A stretch of DNA of 24,127 bases from Balneolales bacterium (GTDB taxonomy: Bacteria > Bacteroidota > Rhodothermia > Balneolales > HLUCCA01): assembly GCA_022565415.1 (NCBI GenBank), contig JAIUMT010000006.1, positions 1 through 24,127 of the forward strand, read 5' to 3'. This document shows, in pieces, positions 15,351 to 23,429 of the stretch (position 1 is its first letter; the number at the start of each line of letters is the position of its first letter). The notes below the pieces were generated by a model. That model was not told where the DNA came from, searched no databases, and saw only the letters and a program-made list of their open reading frames with translations. The position numbers and the translations under genes were made by a program.

Positions 15351-18344
15351 ATGCAAAAAGATCACAAAAGTCTAAATAAATACTTCGGTCTGTTCGCCTT
15401 CGTTGCGTCGTTCCTAATATACATAAGCACCATGCCTCCCACGACTAGTTTTTGGGATTGTGCAGAACGTATCGCTTGCTCGTATTTATTGCAAATACCC
15501 CATCCGCCCGGAGCACCTTTATATTTATTGCTGGGACGCGTTTTTTCCATGTTTGTCCCCGCTGAGTATGTTGCCGTAAGCATCAATCTGATGAGTGTTT
15601 TGGCTTCAGCAACATCAATCACATTACTCTACTTGATCATTGTTCGTTTTGTGATCATCATTAAAGGAGATCCAAACACCTACGATACCTTCGACAAAAT
15701 CGGTCTATACGCCGGTGCATTGATCGGAGCCCTGGCCTTTTCAGTTTCGGGTAGTTTCTGGTTTACAGCCACAGAAGCCGAGACGTATGCGCTCTCGCTG
15801 ATGTTTACTTCGCTTGCGGTTTGGCTGGCCTTGAAATGGAGCGAAAACGCCGATAAACCACGTTCTGAGCGATGGTTGGTTCTTATCGCGTACGTTTTCG
15901 GACTCGCTTTTGGGGTTCACTTGTTGAGCTTGTTGTCTATTTTCACAGTGGCGTTAATCATTTACTTCCGCAAGTACGAATTTAGCATAGTTGGATTTAT
16001 AATCACAGCAGTCACATCCGTTGCTGTTTTCTTTTTGATTTTCCCATTTACCATTATCACCCTTCCAACAATGGCCGGAGCTTTTTCCGGGTTCCCTGGC
16101 GGACTTTTCGGCGCGGCTACATTCTTTGTGCTGTTAATTGCTTTCATCGCTGGCGGTATTTACTACACGCATAAAAAAGGAATGCGTTTGGCGAACATCG
16201 CATTTTTGGCTTACGCCTGTATCCTGATTGGCTACTCCAGCTATACGATGATTTATGTTCGATCGATGGCAAATCCGTCGATAGATCAGAACTCACCAGA
16301 CACCGTAGAGCGATTCATTAGTTATTTGAAACGCGAGCAGTATGGAGCCACGCCTTTATTAAGAGGGCATAGTTTTAACAACGCCACCGGGGAAATCGAC
16401 CGAGATAATGAGAAACTCTTCCCACGCCGACACTCCCGCGAAGGTCATCACGTTCAGAAATACGCTCAATACAGTAGTGATCTCGACTTTTTTATAAACT
16501 ATCAGCTGGGACATATGTATTTCAGGTACTTTGCCTGGAATTTCATTGGCCGTGATGCCGACACGCAAGATGCAGCCTGGATATCCGGTTTCAGAAGTAA
16601 TGAGTCACTAAATAGGGATAATCCGGCTCATAACAGGTACTTCTATTTGCCCTTTCTACTGGGTTTACTTGGAATGATTTTCCACTTTCAGCGGGATTGG
16701 AAACGGGCATTGAGTGTCTTGGCACTGTTTCTGGCAACCGGAGCTGCTATCGTGGTGTACCTGAATCAGTTCCCCTTCCAGCCCAGGGAAAGGGATTATT
16801 CGTATACCGGATCCTTTTTCGCATTTTCAATATGGATAGGTCTGGGAGCATCGGGACTAATCTTCATGCTCAAAGAGCTTCTGAAAAGTCGTGTGGCCGG
16901 GGCTTATGCAACCGCTGCTCTATTATTTCTGGCCGTACCGTTCTGGATGGCTCTGGAGAACTACGACGACAACGACCGTAGCAAACAATATGTAGCTCCG
17001 GATTACGCTTACAACTTATTGAACTCTCTGGCACCGTATGCCATTGTCTTCACAAACGGAGACAACGACACCTTCCCTCTTTGGTATCTTCAGGATGTAG
17101 AGGGAATTCGAACAGATGTTCGCGTGGTGAACTTGAGTCTGCTCAATACCCCGTGGTACATTCTGCAGATGAAAAACAAGTGGAACTACGACTCTCCGCC
17201 GGTTCCTATTTCGTTGTCCGATCAAGAAATTGAAAACATCGAATCAAAGTTTGCGTTCGATAGACCAACCGATTTCCACAGACCCGGAGATATTGTAATT
17301 CCAGTTAACAAAGATCGCCTCCGACTACTTTATGGTGAATCTTCTCAGACTGCTACAGCTATTACTCCGACAGAAGATCTTGTTCAAATTGAGAATGCAG
17401 CCGGAATGAACTTCGGTATTCCTGTTGATGAGCTCGATGATGAAGTGCGATGGTTCTTCGAAGGAACCTACCTGGGAACCAACCGTCAGGGGCAAGATTT
17501 GCACTACACACGGGTTCAAGACGATATTGTGCTTGATATTCTCCGCACAAACCAGTGGGAAAGACCAATTTATTTCGCGATTACCGTGAGTCAGGATGGT
17601 CAGATGGAAATGCAAAACTATTTCAGACTCGAAGGAAAAGCATTTAGGGTAGTACCTCAGCGAAGCGACGTCAATTTCGGGTGGATTGATCCTGAAATTC
17701 ATGGCGACCGCCTACGAAGCTTCCGTTTCCGCGAAATAAACAATGAAAACGCCTACTTCGATGAGAACATCCGCCGAATGGTCGACAATTACCGAACCAT
17801 TATCACTCGTCAGGCCAGCACATGGGCAGAACAGAATCAGCTTGATAGTGCCCGACATTGGATGCGTTGGGGCGAAGATAACATCCCCTTCACGACCATT
17901 GAAGGCGACATCACATCATTGGTAAGCTATGCGTACCGCTACGCTCAGTTCGGCGAATTGGATCGAGGCGTTGATTTAAGCCGAATGGGTATTGAACGTC
18001 TGGAGCGCACCATGCAACACAACGTGAACCGGATTGATGAAATCGACGATAGAGTTGATAAGCTTCAGTCAGATATTCGTGCCAGTCGCACCAACGTATC
18101 GAGACGGCAGCGACTTGAGTCCCAACTTCGAAGCGTGAACAGCTCCCGGGAGCGTCTTGTAAGGGATATATCCTTTGACTCGAGCCGATTCATGATTCTG
18201 CAACGTGTACTGTTCATGGCCGACCTCGACGAGGAAGCCTTACAGCTCGGCGTGCAGGTGATCGAACTCACCGGGGGACGAGTACCGTTTCCGCAATCGC
18301 GGGAAGAAAACCGTAGACAAGTCCAGCGCATTTACGGAGATTGA
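15351..18344 (+). CDS. DUF2723 (TMEM260-like) membrane glycosyltransferase
   Basis: The 997-aa protein opens with a membrane helix and the DUF2723 signature: TTSFWDCAERIACSYLLQIPHPPGAPLYLL around residues 31-60. It contains the Asp36/Glu39 acidic pair in the first periplasmic loop, the position of the catalytic Asp in GT-C glycosyltransferases, then HPPGAP. About ten to twelve helices occupy residues 12-540, with a conserved QRDYSY-like segment (QPRERDYSY, about 475-483). The C-terminal 450 residues are soluble, include GDNDTFPLWYLQ (about 568-579), and end in a charged coiled coil (about 880-945). The human relative TMEM260 is a protein O-mannosyltransferase, so surface or periplasmic protein glycosylation is the best inference, using a polyprenyl-linked sugar. 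It is a single-gene unit bounded by its own promoter and terminator. Confidence 0.9.
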   Translation: MQKDHKSLNKYFGLFAFVASFLIYISTMPPTTSFWDCAERIACSYLLQIPHPPGAPLYLLLGRVFSMFVPAEYVAVSINLMSVLASATSITLLYLIIVRFVIIIKGDPNTYDTFDKIGLYAGALIGALAFSVSGSFWFTATEAETYALSLMFTSLAVWLALKWSENADKPRSERWLVLIAYVFGLAFGVHLLSLLSIFTVALIIYFRKYEFSIVGFIITAVTSVAVFFLIFPFTIITLPTMAGAFSGFPGGLFGAATFFVLLIAFIAGGIYYTHKKGMRLANIAFLAYACILIGYSSYTMIYVRSMANPSIDQNSPDTVERFISYLKREQYGATPLLRGHSFNNATGEIDRDNEKLFPRRHSREGHHVQKYAQYSSDLDFFINYQLGHMYFRYFAWNFIGRDADTQDAAWISGFRSNESLNRDNPAHNRYFYLPFLLGLLGMIFHFQRDWKRALSVLALFLATGAAIVVYLNQFPFQPRERDYSYTGSFFAFSIWIGLGASGLIFMLKELLKSRVAGAYATAALLFLAVPFWMALENYDDNDRSKQYVAPDYAYNLLNSLAPYAIVFTNGDNDTFPLWYLQDVEGIRTDVRVVNLSLLNTPWYILQMKNKWNYDSPPVPISLSDQEIENIESKFAFDRPTDFHRPGDIVIPVNKDRLRLLYGESSQTATAITPTEDLVQIENAAGMNFGIPVDELDDEVRWFFEGTYLGTNRQGQDLHYTRVQDDIVLDILRTNQWERPIYFAITVSQDGQMEMQNYFRLEGKAFRVVPQRSDVNFGWIDPEIHGDRLRSFRFREINNENAYFDENIRRMVDNYRTIITRQASTWAEQNQLDSARHWMRWGEDNIPFTTIEGDITSLVSYAYRYAQFGELDRGVDLSRMGIERLERTMQHNVNRIDEIDDRVDKLQSDIRASRTNVSRRQRLESQLRSVNSSRERLVRDISFDSSRFMILQRVLFMADLDEEALQLGVQVIELTGGRVPFPQSREENRRQVQRIYGD

Positions 18345-18353
18345 TATTAAGTT

Positions 18354-18395
18354 ACCCTGAGGTCGGCATTTCATTCCAGCCTCAGGGTTCTTATA
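18354..18395 (+). terminator. Rho-independent terminator after DUF2723 gene
   Basis: ACCCTGAGG at 18354-18362 pairs perfectly with CCTCAGGGT at 18380-18388 across a 17-base loop, followed by TCTTATATT. The nine-base G/C-rich stem begins 10 bases after the stop codon. The U-tract is interrupted but the position and stem strength make termination likely. It separates this gene from the next plus-strand unit, for which no clear promoter is seen in the remaining 45 bases. Confidence 0.75.
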
Positions 18396-18439
18396 TTAGG
18401 TATGTGTTAAAGTAACCACATCATTACAGCAATATTCGA

Positions 18440-18895
18440 ATGGTTCACGAATTCAGCATAGAAAATATAGATCACATCGCCGATGTTTTAGGTGTACAGC
18501 CGAAGAAAACTGGCAATATTTACCGATTTGAAATCAAAAACGAAAGTGAAAATCGTAAGCTAGCGCTCGAAATTCATCCGGAATTAATCGTTAATGGTGT
18601 TCCAAACAGTATCATTACGGTTTACTCCCACAACACTTTCCTGCAACTTCACAACTGCGTCGGATTCGTAGCCAGCGAGATGTTGCATCAGGTAACATTC
18701 TTCGGTAAAACGGAGGGCACTACTTCCGGACTAATCGTCGAAAGAGAAGCCGGTTGCAGTTACTATGCGAATGTGAACGACGACATCCTCAAAGGCGACT
18801 TTACCACACTTCCAGTCGAACTAATGACCTGTAGCGTGGCCTTGTCACTCACAGAAAGTATTGGCATGGAAGGATTTAGTTTCGAAGACGAATAA
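18440..18895 (+). CDS. Hypothetical protein upstream of ybeY
   Basis: I do not recognise this 151-aa acidic, soluble-looking protein. It has no signal peptide and no membrane segment, and alternates beta-rich stretches (IYRFEIKNE, LALEIHPELIVNG, SIITVYSH) with a short helix (VGFVASEMLHQ). Three Cys (about 73, 108 and 132) are scattered and not in a metal-binding arrangement. It has the feel of a small alpha/beta stress- or dosage-type protein without a visible active site. It starts the run with ybeY (18 bases downstream, in the same reading frame, separated by a single TAA), DUF494 and DUF445, so a link to ribosome or RNA quality control is possible only by context. Confidence 0.75.
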   Translation: MVHEFSIENIDHIADVLGVQPKKTGNIYRFEIKNESENRKLALEIHPELIVNGVPNSIITVYSHNTFLQLHNCVGFVASEMLHQVTFFGKTEGTTSGLIVEREAGCSYYANVNDDILKGDFTTLPVELMTCSVALSLTESIGMEGFSFEDE

Positions 18896-18913
18896 TTTAG
18901 CGGATTCAGACTT

Positions 18914-19354
18914 TTGATCAGTATAGAACTATACAACGAGACTGGAAACACAATTCCACTCACATCTTCTGAATTTGAACAACTAACCCAAAAAGTAGCT
19001 GCTGGAGAGAGTGTTAAGTTCGGTCTAATCGAAATTGTGTACGTTGACGAAGCCGATATCATCGAGATCAATAAAAATCATCTGAATCACGATTACGTAA
19101 CCGACATCATCACCTTCAGTTACACCGACGAAGACGAAAGTCCTGCTTTCATCGACAATACCGACATTGAAGGCACACTTTACATGTGCGAACCTCGAAT
19201 TTCAGAACAGGCCGAAGATCTTAATACACCAAAAAAAGAAGAGTTTGCCCGCGTTTTTGTTCACGGACTCCTGCATCTATGCGGATTCGACGACCGCACT
19301 CCCGAGCTGAAAGAAATCATGACCCAGAAAGAAAATCAATACCTTATTTCGTAA
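18914..19354 (+). CDS. ybeY: rRNA maturation endoribonuclease YbeY
   Basis: The 146-aa protein is YbeY, a metal-dependent RNase for 16S rRNA 3' end maturation and ribosome quality control. Seen: NKNHLNHDYVTDIITFSY (about 53-70), the family's N-x-x-x-R/H-x-x-D-x-x-T-D-V-L-S-F region; then the GTLYMCEPRI strand (87-96); then the metal motif HGLLHLCGFDD, with His117 and His121 but Asp127 where E. coli has the third His. That Asp occurs widely in Bacteroidota YbeY as I recall it, so activity is not in doubt. The only workable start is TTG at 18914: the frame opens after the previous gene's TAA, and the next in-frame ATG is at residue 91. A GGA lies about 10 bases before it. Confidence 0.93.
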   Translation: MISIELYNETGNTIPLTSSEFEQLTQKVAAGESVKFGLIEIVYVDEADIIEINKNHLNHDYVTDIITFSYTDEDESPAFIDNTDIEGTLYMCEPRISEQAEDLNTPKKEEFARVFVHGLLHLCGFDDRTPELKEIMTQKENQYLIS

Positions 19355-19362
19355 ATTACTTT

Positions 19363-19806
19363 ATGAGAAATAACAACATACTGGATCTGATTATTTACAT
19401 GGCCAAACGCATTCGTGTTGGCGACACCCTTACCGAAATTAAATCGGATTCACTAAATCATTACAATTCTTCTGAAATCAGTGCGGCATATTCCTGGATT
19501 TTGCAAAAACATCCTGCCGTTACCGAACACAAGAAAAAAGACTTTGGGAAATACCACCGCGTACTTCACTTCGCAGAACGTATGCTAATTTCATCTGAGG
19601 CATACGGATATCTGCTTGAAATGGTCAATATCGGACTACTCGACAACAGAGAAATGGAACAAATCATCGAAAGAGTGATGTTTCAATCTAGCGAACCCAT
19701 CGACATCGATAAAGTCAGGAAGATTGTGCAATCCCACGTATTCGACACCGACTCCACGTTTAGAAACCACAACAACATGCTTCGGGGCAACGAGACCATC
19801 AACTAA
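19363..19806 (+). CDS. DUF494 / Smg family protein
   Basis: The 147-aa protein matches the Smg (DUF494) pattern: an N-terminal helix ILDLIIYMAKRIRVG, a short helical domain that pairs helices as in E. coli Smg (SEISAAYSWILQKHP), and a second block AYGYLLEMVNIGLLDNREMEQIIERVMF (about 83-110) followed by IDIDKVRKIVQSHVF. Smg is often found beside DprA or Def/Fmt genes in proteobacteria; its molecular role is not settled. The start is the ATG at 19363, eight bases after ybeY. The longer frame from 19279 would overlap the ybeY C-terminus with non-conserved residues, so it is rejected. The protein lacks cysteines and membrane segments. Confidence 0.85.
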   Translation: MRNNNILDLIIYMAKRIRVGDTLTEIKSDSLNHYNSSEISAAYSWILQKHPAVTEHKKKDFGKYHRVLHFAERMLISSEAYGYLLEMVNIGLLDNREMEQIIERVMFQSSEPIDIDKVRKIVQSHVFDTDSTFRNHNNMLRGNETIN

Positions 19807-19850
19807 GTATGCATTCATGCGTATTAAGGGAATAAACTACACCCAATTAT

Positions 19851-20861
19851 ATGCATACCGTGAACTCTACAAACCCCACGTCTCCCCGCTTTTCAACGTA
19901 TTATCTGTATAGCATCCCCTGGATTTTACTGGGAGTGTTCATTGCATCCTTCTTTTACGATTTTTCCGACGACATCTTTTTGGTAGGTCCACTAGAAATC
20001 ACGTTCAACGGCATCCTCAGAATACTTAGTATAAGTGGCCTGATTGGGTTTTTAACGAACTGGGTGGCCATTACAATGCTTTTTAGGCCCCAATTACCAC
20101 GTCCCATCTTCGGACAAGGCCTCATCCCCGCCCAAAAGCACGTCATTGCTGAGAAACTGTCGGTTTCTATTAGCAAAAACCTCATCAACGCCGAGCATAT
20201 TCAGCAGAAACTGGTCGATTCTGAAATTCTATCCAAAGTCATACGTGCTGCCGAAAATCAGATATTTTCGCTGGCGGAGGACCCTGAATTTAGAGAGAGC
20301 CTGTATGCTTCGTTCACAGATACTATAAGAAACGTTTTGGCCGATGAAGATCTCCGAAAAACACTTTCAGTTCGGATATTGAACGAGTTCGAGAATTCTA
20401 TGCCAACCTCTTCGCTGGAAAAGTTAGCATTTCAGACCTACAAGCGTTTTCGCGGCGATGAGGCTGAGGCCATTCTTGGACGCACTTTAGAGCAAGTACC
20501 ACAATTGCTTTACGAAAACCGAGCCGAATTTGATGACATGATCGAATCACTTCCAGCCAAAATCACAAGTCACCGGGATGATATTGAAACATATATCTTG
20601 CGTTCGATACAGCAAATTCTCAATGAAATCGACGTCAGGTCAATTGTAAAACAGAACATAAACAACTATGACGAGGGTCGTATTGAAACGCTAATCAAGG
20701 ATTCGACCATCGACCAATTGCGCTATATCAAATATCTGGGCGGAGTCCTTGGCACCTTTGGCGGACTCTTTATCTGGAACCCGATCGCTGCTTTTATATT
20801 GCTAAGTGGTTTGGGAAGTATTCTTTACGTCAGTGATATTTCAATTTCCCGACTAAAATGA
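19851..20861 (+). CDS. DUF445 family membrane protein
   Basis: The 336-aa protein has two N-terminal helices (about 19-37 and 48-66), the DUF445 motif GFLTNWVAITMLFRP (about 65-79), then GQGLIPAQKHVIAEKLS. A long helical cytoplasmic or periplasmic region (about 95-300) follows, and a C-terminal hairpin helix (LGGVLGTFGGLFIWNPIAAFILLSGLGSILYV). Members (for example YheB of Bacillus) are widespread inner-membrane proteins without an assigned activity. It begins 44 bases after the DUF494 gene. Its stop codon overlaps the tail of the convergent outer-membrane protein gene by nine bases, so the two operons have no terminator between them. Confidence 0.9.
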   Translation: MHTVNSTNPTSPRFSTYYLYSIPWILLGVFIASFFYDFSDDIFLVGPLEITFNGILRILSISGLIGFLTNWVAITMLFRPQLPRPIFGQGLIPAQKHVIAEKLSVSISKNLINAEHIQQKLVDSEILSKVIRAAENQIFSLAEDPEFRESLYASFTDTIRNVLADEDLRKTLSVRILNEFENSMPTSSLEKLAFQTYKRFRGDEAEAILGRTLEQVPQLLYENRAEFDDMIESLPAKITSHRDDIETYILRSIQQILNEIDVRSIVKQNINNYDEGRIETLIKDSTIDQLRYIKYLGGVLGTFGGLFIWNPIAAFILLSGLGSILYVSDISISRLK

Positions 20862-22514
20862 ATTGCTGATTCCAAAGTGGACTTTTCCGTTCGAGAAACT
20901 ATCGTCAGGTGAAAGTGCGTAAGAGAAGCGCAACGTACCGAGTGTAACCCGATACGATAGACCAAGTCCACCGGAATAAAGCACATCCGATTCGAAAACA
21001 TGGTCCTGAAATCCTAATACATCTGGTCGTTCGTAAACCCCACTCGCCCCAAACACGAAGAAATACGAGTTTAGATCAAGTAAATAGCGAAGTTCGACAT
21101 CACCCCAGACGTACGTGTTCGCCCGAAACTGTTCTTCGAGATAACCGCGAAGCGAGTTCGCACCACCGAACCGAAACAGATCGTCGTCAAAAAACACATC
21201 CATCTGCTTGAAATTTCCACTAATTCGGGGTGTTAGCACGAGTCGGGTGGTTAGTGGCATAAAATACTGCGCAAAAACGCCAGCCGCGGTGTAACTGTAT
21301 GATGTTTTCAGGTTTGCCCCATCGTCTGGTGCGTTTCGAATATCCCGAAATCCCCACGTACCAGAAATTCGATAATGAAATCCCGCGGTCGGATTATACC
21401 CTCGATTTACCCTACGTTGCTCCAGAAACAGATTAACCGACTGATTTCGGCCATCTTGAATGCGTGAATCTGCCAATCTCCCATCCCGATCTGTAAATCG
21501 ACTTTGAAACGTAACTCCAACTTTGTAACCCCGCGGCAATCCAAACGAAGCTGTGGCAGATGCTTGTCTTGAAAAATAGGTACTATCTTGCTGATAAAGA
21601 TGAACATCCATACCCAAATTCAGTGGCAAATCGGCAACCCAATGCTGTGTGTATCCTAAATTCAGGCGCGACTGTGCCTGTGGTAACCGTTCAAAATACA
21701 TCTGAGCGCTGCTTCCCTGCGTGATGAGGTTCTCCAAGCGAAGATCTCCCCTTCCAACGAAACTGGAGGTGTTCGCTGCCGACGGATTATATCCAACGAT
21801 GAGATCAATTGAGCTGGAGTTTATCTCCTCGATTTCAAAAAGCAAAAACCATTCATTCTGATGGTTGATTAATCCGGGTTCAGATACATTTCGCAGAAAC
21901 GGACTATTAATGAGGTTCTGACGGTATTGTTGAGCGCCTGATGGATTAAATGCTGCATTCTGTTTGAAACCTGCCTCTCGAGACAAGTATGCATTCGTAA
22001 GTTGGCGACCACCAATGAATTTTATCCCTGCAGGAATCACTAAGTCGTTTTTATCCTTATTTACGGAAACCGAAACAGTAGTATTATCGGCGTCCAGTTC
22101 TACTGCGAGAATAGAAACTTCAGCAAACGGATATCCGACATTTTCCAGGCTATCCAGTTTCTGAACGATGAAACTATCGATGAATTGCGACTCGTATGGT
22201 TTGTGCACTTCGTAAACTTGCTCATTAACCTGAATGTGAGATAAGATATATCGATTTCCGGTCGTAAGATACAGTTTCGATTCGCCGGACTCATTCAATG
22301 TAGCTACTGAATCCACCTGCACATCAAAAAAGCCCAAATTGGTATAATATTCAAGCAGATCGTTTGTGAGTTGTTCTAAATCAACATTCATCCTCACATC
22401 CGATTCCTCTTGATTCACAAAAATCGAGGCAGATGGAATTAAAAAAAGCTGCTGACTCAAAACGGGTGAAGTTAGAATCAGCAGCTTTATAAATAAGGAT
22501 GCAATAAAACGCAT
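20853..22514 (-). CDS. Omp85/TamA-like outer-membrane protein with POTRA domains
   Basis: The 553-aa protein has a signal peptide (1-20, cleavage after PVLS), two or three POTRA-like modules (about 42-230; note LLEYYTNLGFFDVQVDSV and LENVGYPFAEVSILAVEL) and a 16-strand-type barrel (about 232-553). The barrel holds the Omp85 L6 signature as NSLRGYLEE (Arg456-Gly-Tyr) and ends with a terminal Phe as required for BAM recognition. It is shorter than BamA (about 800 aa), closer to TamA or patatin-less surface-antigen proteins. A role in inserting or exporting outer-membrane components is inferred. It lies 63 bases after speE, with which it may be cotranscribed, although a weak hairpin lies between. 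Confidence 0.9.
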   Translation of the reverse strand: MRFIASLFIKLLILTSPVLSQQLFLIPSASIFVNQEESDVRMNVDLEQLTNDLLEYYTNLGFFDVQVDSVATLNESGESKLYLTTGNRYILSHIQVNEQVYEVHKPYESQFIDSFIVQKLDSLENVGYPFAEVSILAVELDADNTTVSVSVNKDKNDLVIPAGIKFIGGRQLTNAYLSREAGFKQNAAFNPSGAQQYRQNLINSPFLRNVSEPGLINHQNEWFLLFEIEEINSSSIDLIVGYNPSAANTSSFVGRGDLRLENLITQGSSAQMYFERLPQAQSRLNLGYTQHWVADLPLNLGMDVHLYQQDSTYFSRQASATASFGLPRGYKVGVTFQSRFTDRDGRLADSRIQDGRNQSVNLFLEQRRVNRGYNPTAGFHYRISGTWGFRDIRNAPDDGANLKTSYSYTAAGVFAQYFMPLTTRLVLTPRISGNFKQMDVFFDDDLFRFGGANSLRGYLEEQFRANTYVWGDVELRYLLDLNSYFFVFGASGVYERPDVLGFQDHVFESDVLYSGGLGLSYRVTLGTLRFSYALSPDDSFSNGKVHFGISNSF

Positions 22515-22537
22515 CTAAGGGGTATTTGAACTGATAA

Positions 22538-22574
22538 TTGTTGAAATGAAGTGGAATTTTTCCGGCTTCAACAA
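22538..22574 (-). terminator. Weak hairpin between speE and the Omp85-like gene
   Basis: TTGTTGAA and TTCAACAA (22538-22545 and 22567-22574) form an eight-base arm pair, with an inner GGAA/TTCC repeat in the loop. On the minus strand it is followed by TTATCAGTT, a poor U-tract. It may attenuate rather than end transcription of the pdaD-speE operon before the outer-membrane gene. Confidence 0.35.
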
Positions 22575-22577
22575 CGA

Positions 22578-23429
22578 TTAACGAATAATATCACGAACAA
22601 ATCCAGGAAGTGCAAACGCAGCAGAGTGCATTTCAGCGTTGTAGTACCGAAGTGATGAACCGAAATCTTTCAACCCGGCTTCGATTCGGGCTTTGACCTC
22701 ATCGCTTAACGGATCGATTCCCTTGCTTGCGTAGGCCATGGACCACATTCCGGTAGGATATAATGGAATGAACGCCAAATACATGCGTGAATAATCAAAC
22801 ACGTTATCTACAGCTCGGAACACAGACTGAATGCTTTCATGATACGAGTCGACCCAAGGGCTTTCTGTCTGACCGGTAAGAACTCCATTCTCGTTAAGTG
22901 CAGCATGACATTTATCGTAGAATTCTTGCTTGAACAAATCAACGGCTGGTCCTACGGGATCCGAACCATCGATGATAATAACATCATACTTTTCAGGAAC
23001 GTCGTTCACGAATGTCAGGCCGTTTTCATAGAGAACGCGCAGTTTAGGATTGCTGAAATCGCCCACTTCTGGCATGTGAAGTTTAGATGCACGAACAACA
23101 GCTTCATCAATTTCAACCATGTCAACAGCCTCAACCGAAGGATGCTTCAGCACTTCTCTGGCTGTTCCGCCGTCGCCACCACCAATGATGAGAACTCGTT
23201 TCGGATTTGGGTGCGAAAAACATGCAACGTGTGCAATCATTTCGTGATAAACGAACTCATCTTTTTCAGATAACATAACCATACCATCGATGGTCATCAG
23301 GTTACCCCAGGTGTCGGTTTCATAAACCTCAACCTTTTGAAAAGGAGTTTGTTCAGAAAACAGGACCTTGTTAACGCCAACAGAAAGACCAGTAGTCCCG
23401 TTATAATATTCCAGATACTGAAACGGCAT
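22578..23429 (-). CDS. speE: Spermidine synthase (polyamine aminopropyltransferase)
   Basis: The 283-aa enzyme transfers an aminopropyl group from decarboxylated S-adenosylmethionine to an amine acceptor. Seen: N-terminal QTPFQKVEVYETDTWGNLMTIDGMVML (about 27-53), the nucleotide motif IIGGGDGGTAREVLKH (81-96), the acidic DMVEID (103-108), and the active-site IIDGSDPVGPA with Asp154 and Asp157. The C-terminal YPTGMWSMAYASKG positions the acceptor amine. Length and motifs are standard. Its start overlaps the pdaD stop by one base (TAATG), and an AGGAG lies eight bases before the ATG inside pdaD, so translation is coupled. Acceptor choice (putrescine or agmatine) cannot be settled by sequence; the pairing with an arginine decarboxylase favours considering agmatine. 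Confidence 0.95.
   Translation of the reverse strand: MPFQYLEYYNGTTGLSVGVNKVLFSEQTPFQKVEVYETDTWGNLMTIDGMVMLSEKDEFVYHEMIAHVACFSHPNPKRVLIIGGGDGGTAREVLKHPSVEAVDMVEIDEAVVRASKLHMPEVGDFSNPKLRVLYENGLTFVNDVPEKYDVIIIDGSDPVGPAVDLFKQEFYDKCHAALNENGVLTGQTESPWVDSYHESIQSVFRAVDNVFDYSRMYLAFIPLYPTGMWSMAYASKGIDPLSDEVKARIEAGLKDFGSSLRYYNAEMHSAAFALPGFVRDIIR

Noticed and set aside
17325..17702. 125-residue minus-strand frame within the DUF2723 gene
   Set aside because: It overlaps the conserved C-terminal region of the DUF2723 protein on the other strand, with no start signal or motif.
19279..19362. Longer DUF494 reading frame starting inside ybeY
   Set aside because: The extra residues are the out-of-frame shadow of the ybeY C-terminus and do not resemble the family; the ATG at 19363 begins the conserved N-terminal helix.
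19808..19823. Small hairpin between the DUF494 and DUF445 genes
   Set aside because: The six-base stem with a four-base loop is A/T-rich and lacks a T-tract, so it is not a terminator.
22839..23273. 144-residue plus-strand frame opposite speE
   Set aside because: It is antisense to the well-conserved catalytic core of speE and has no recognisable features.
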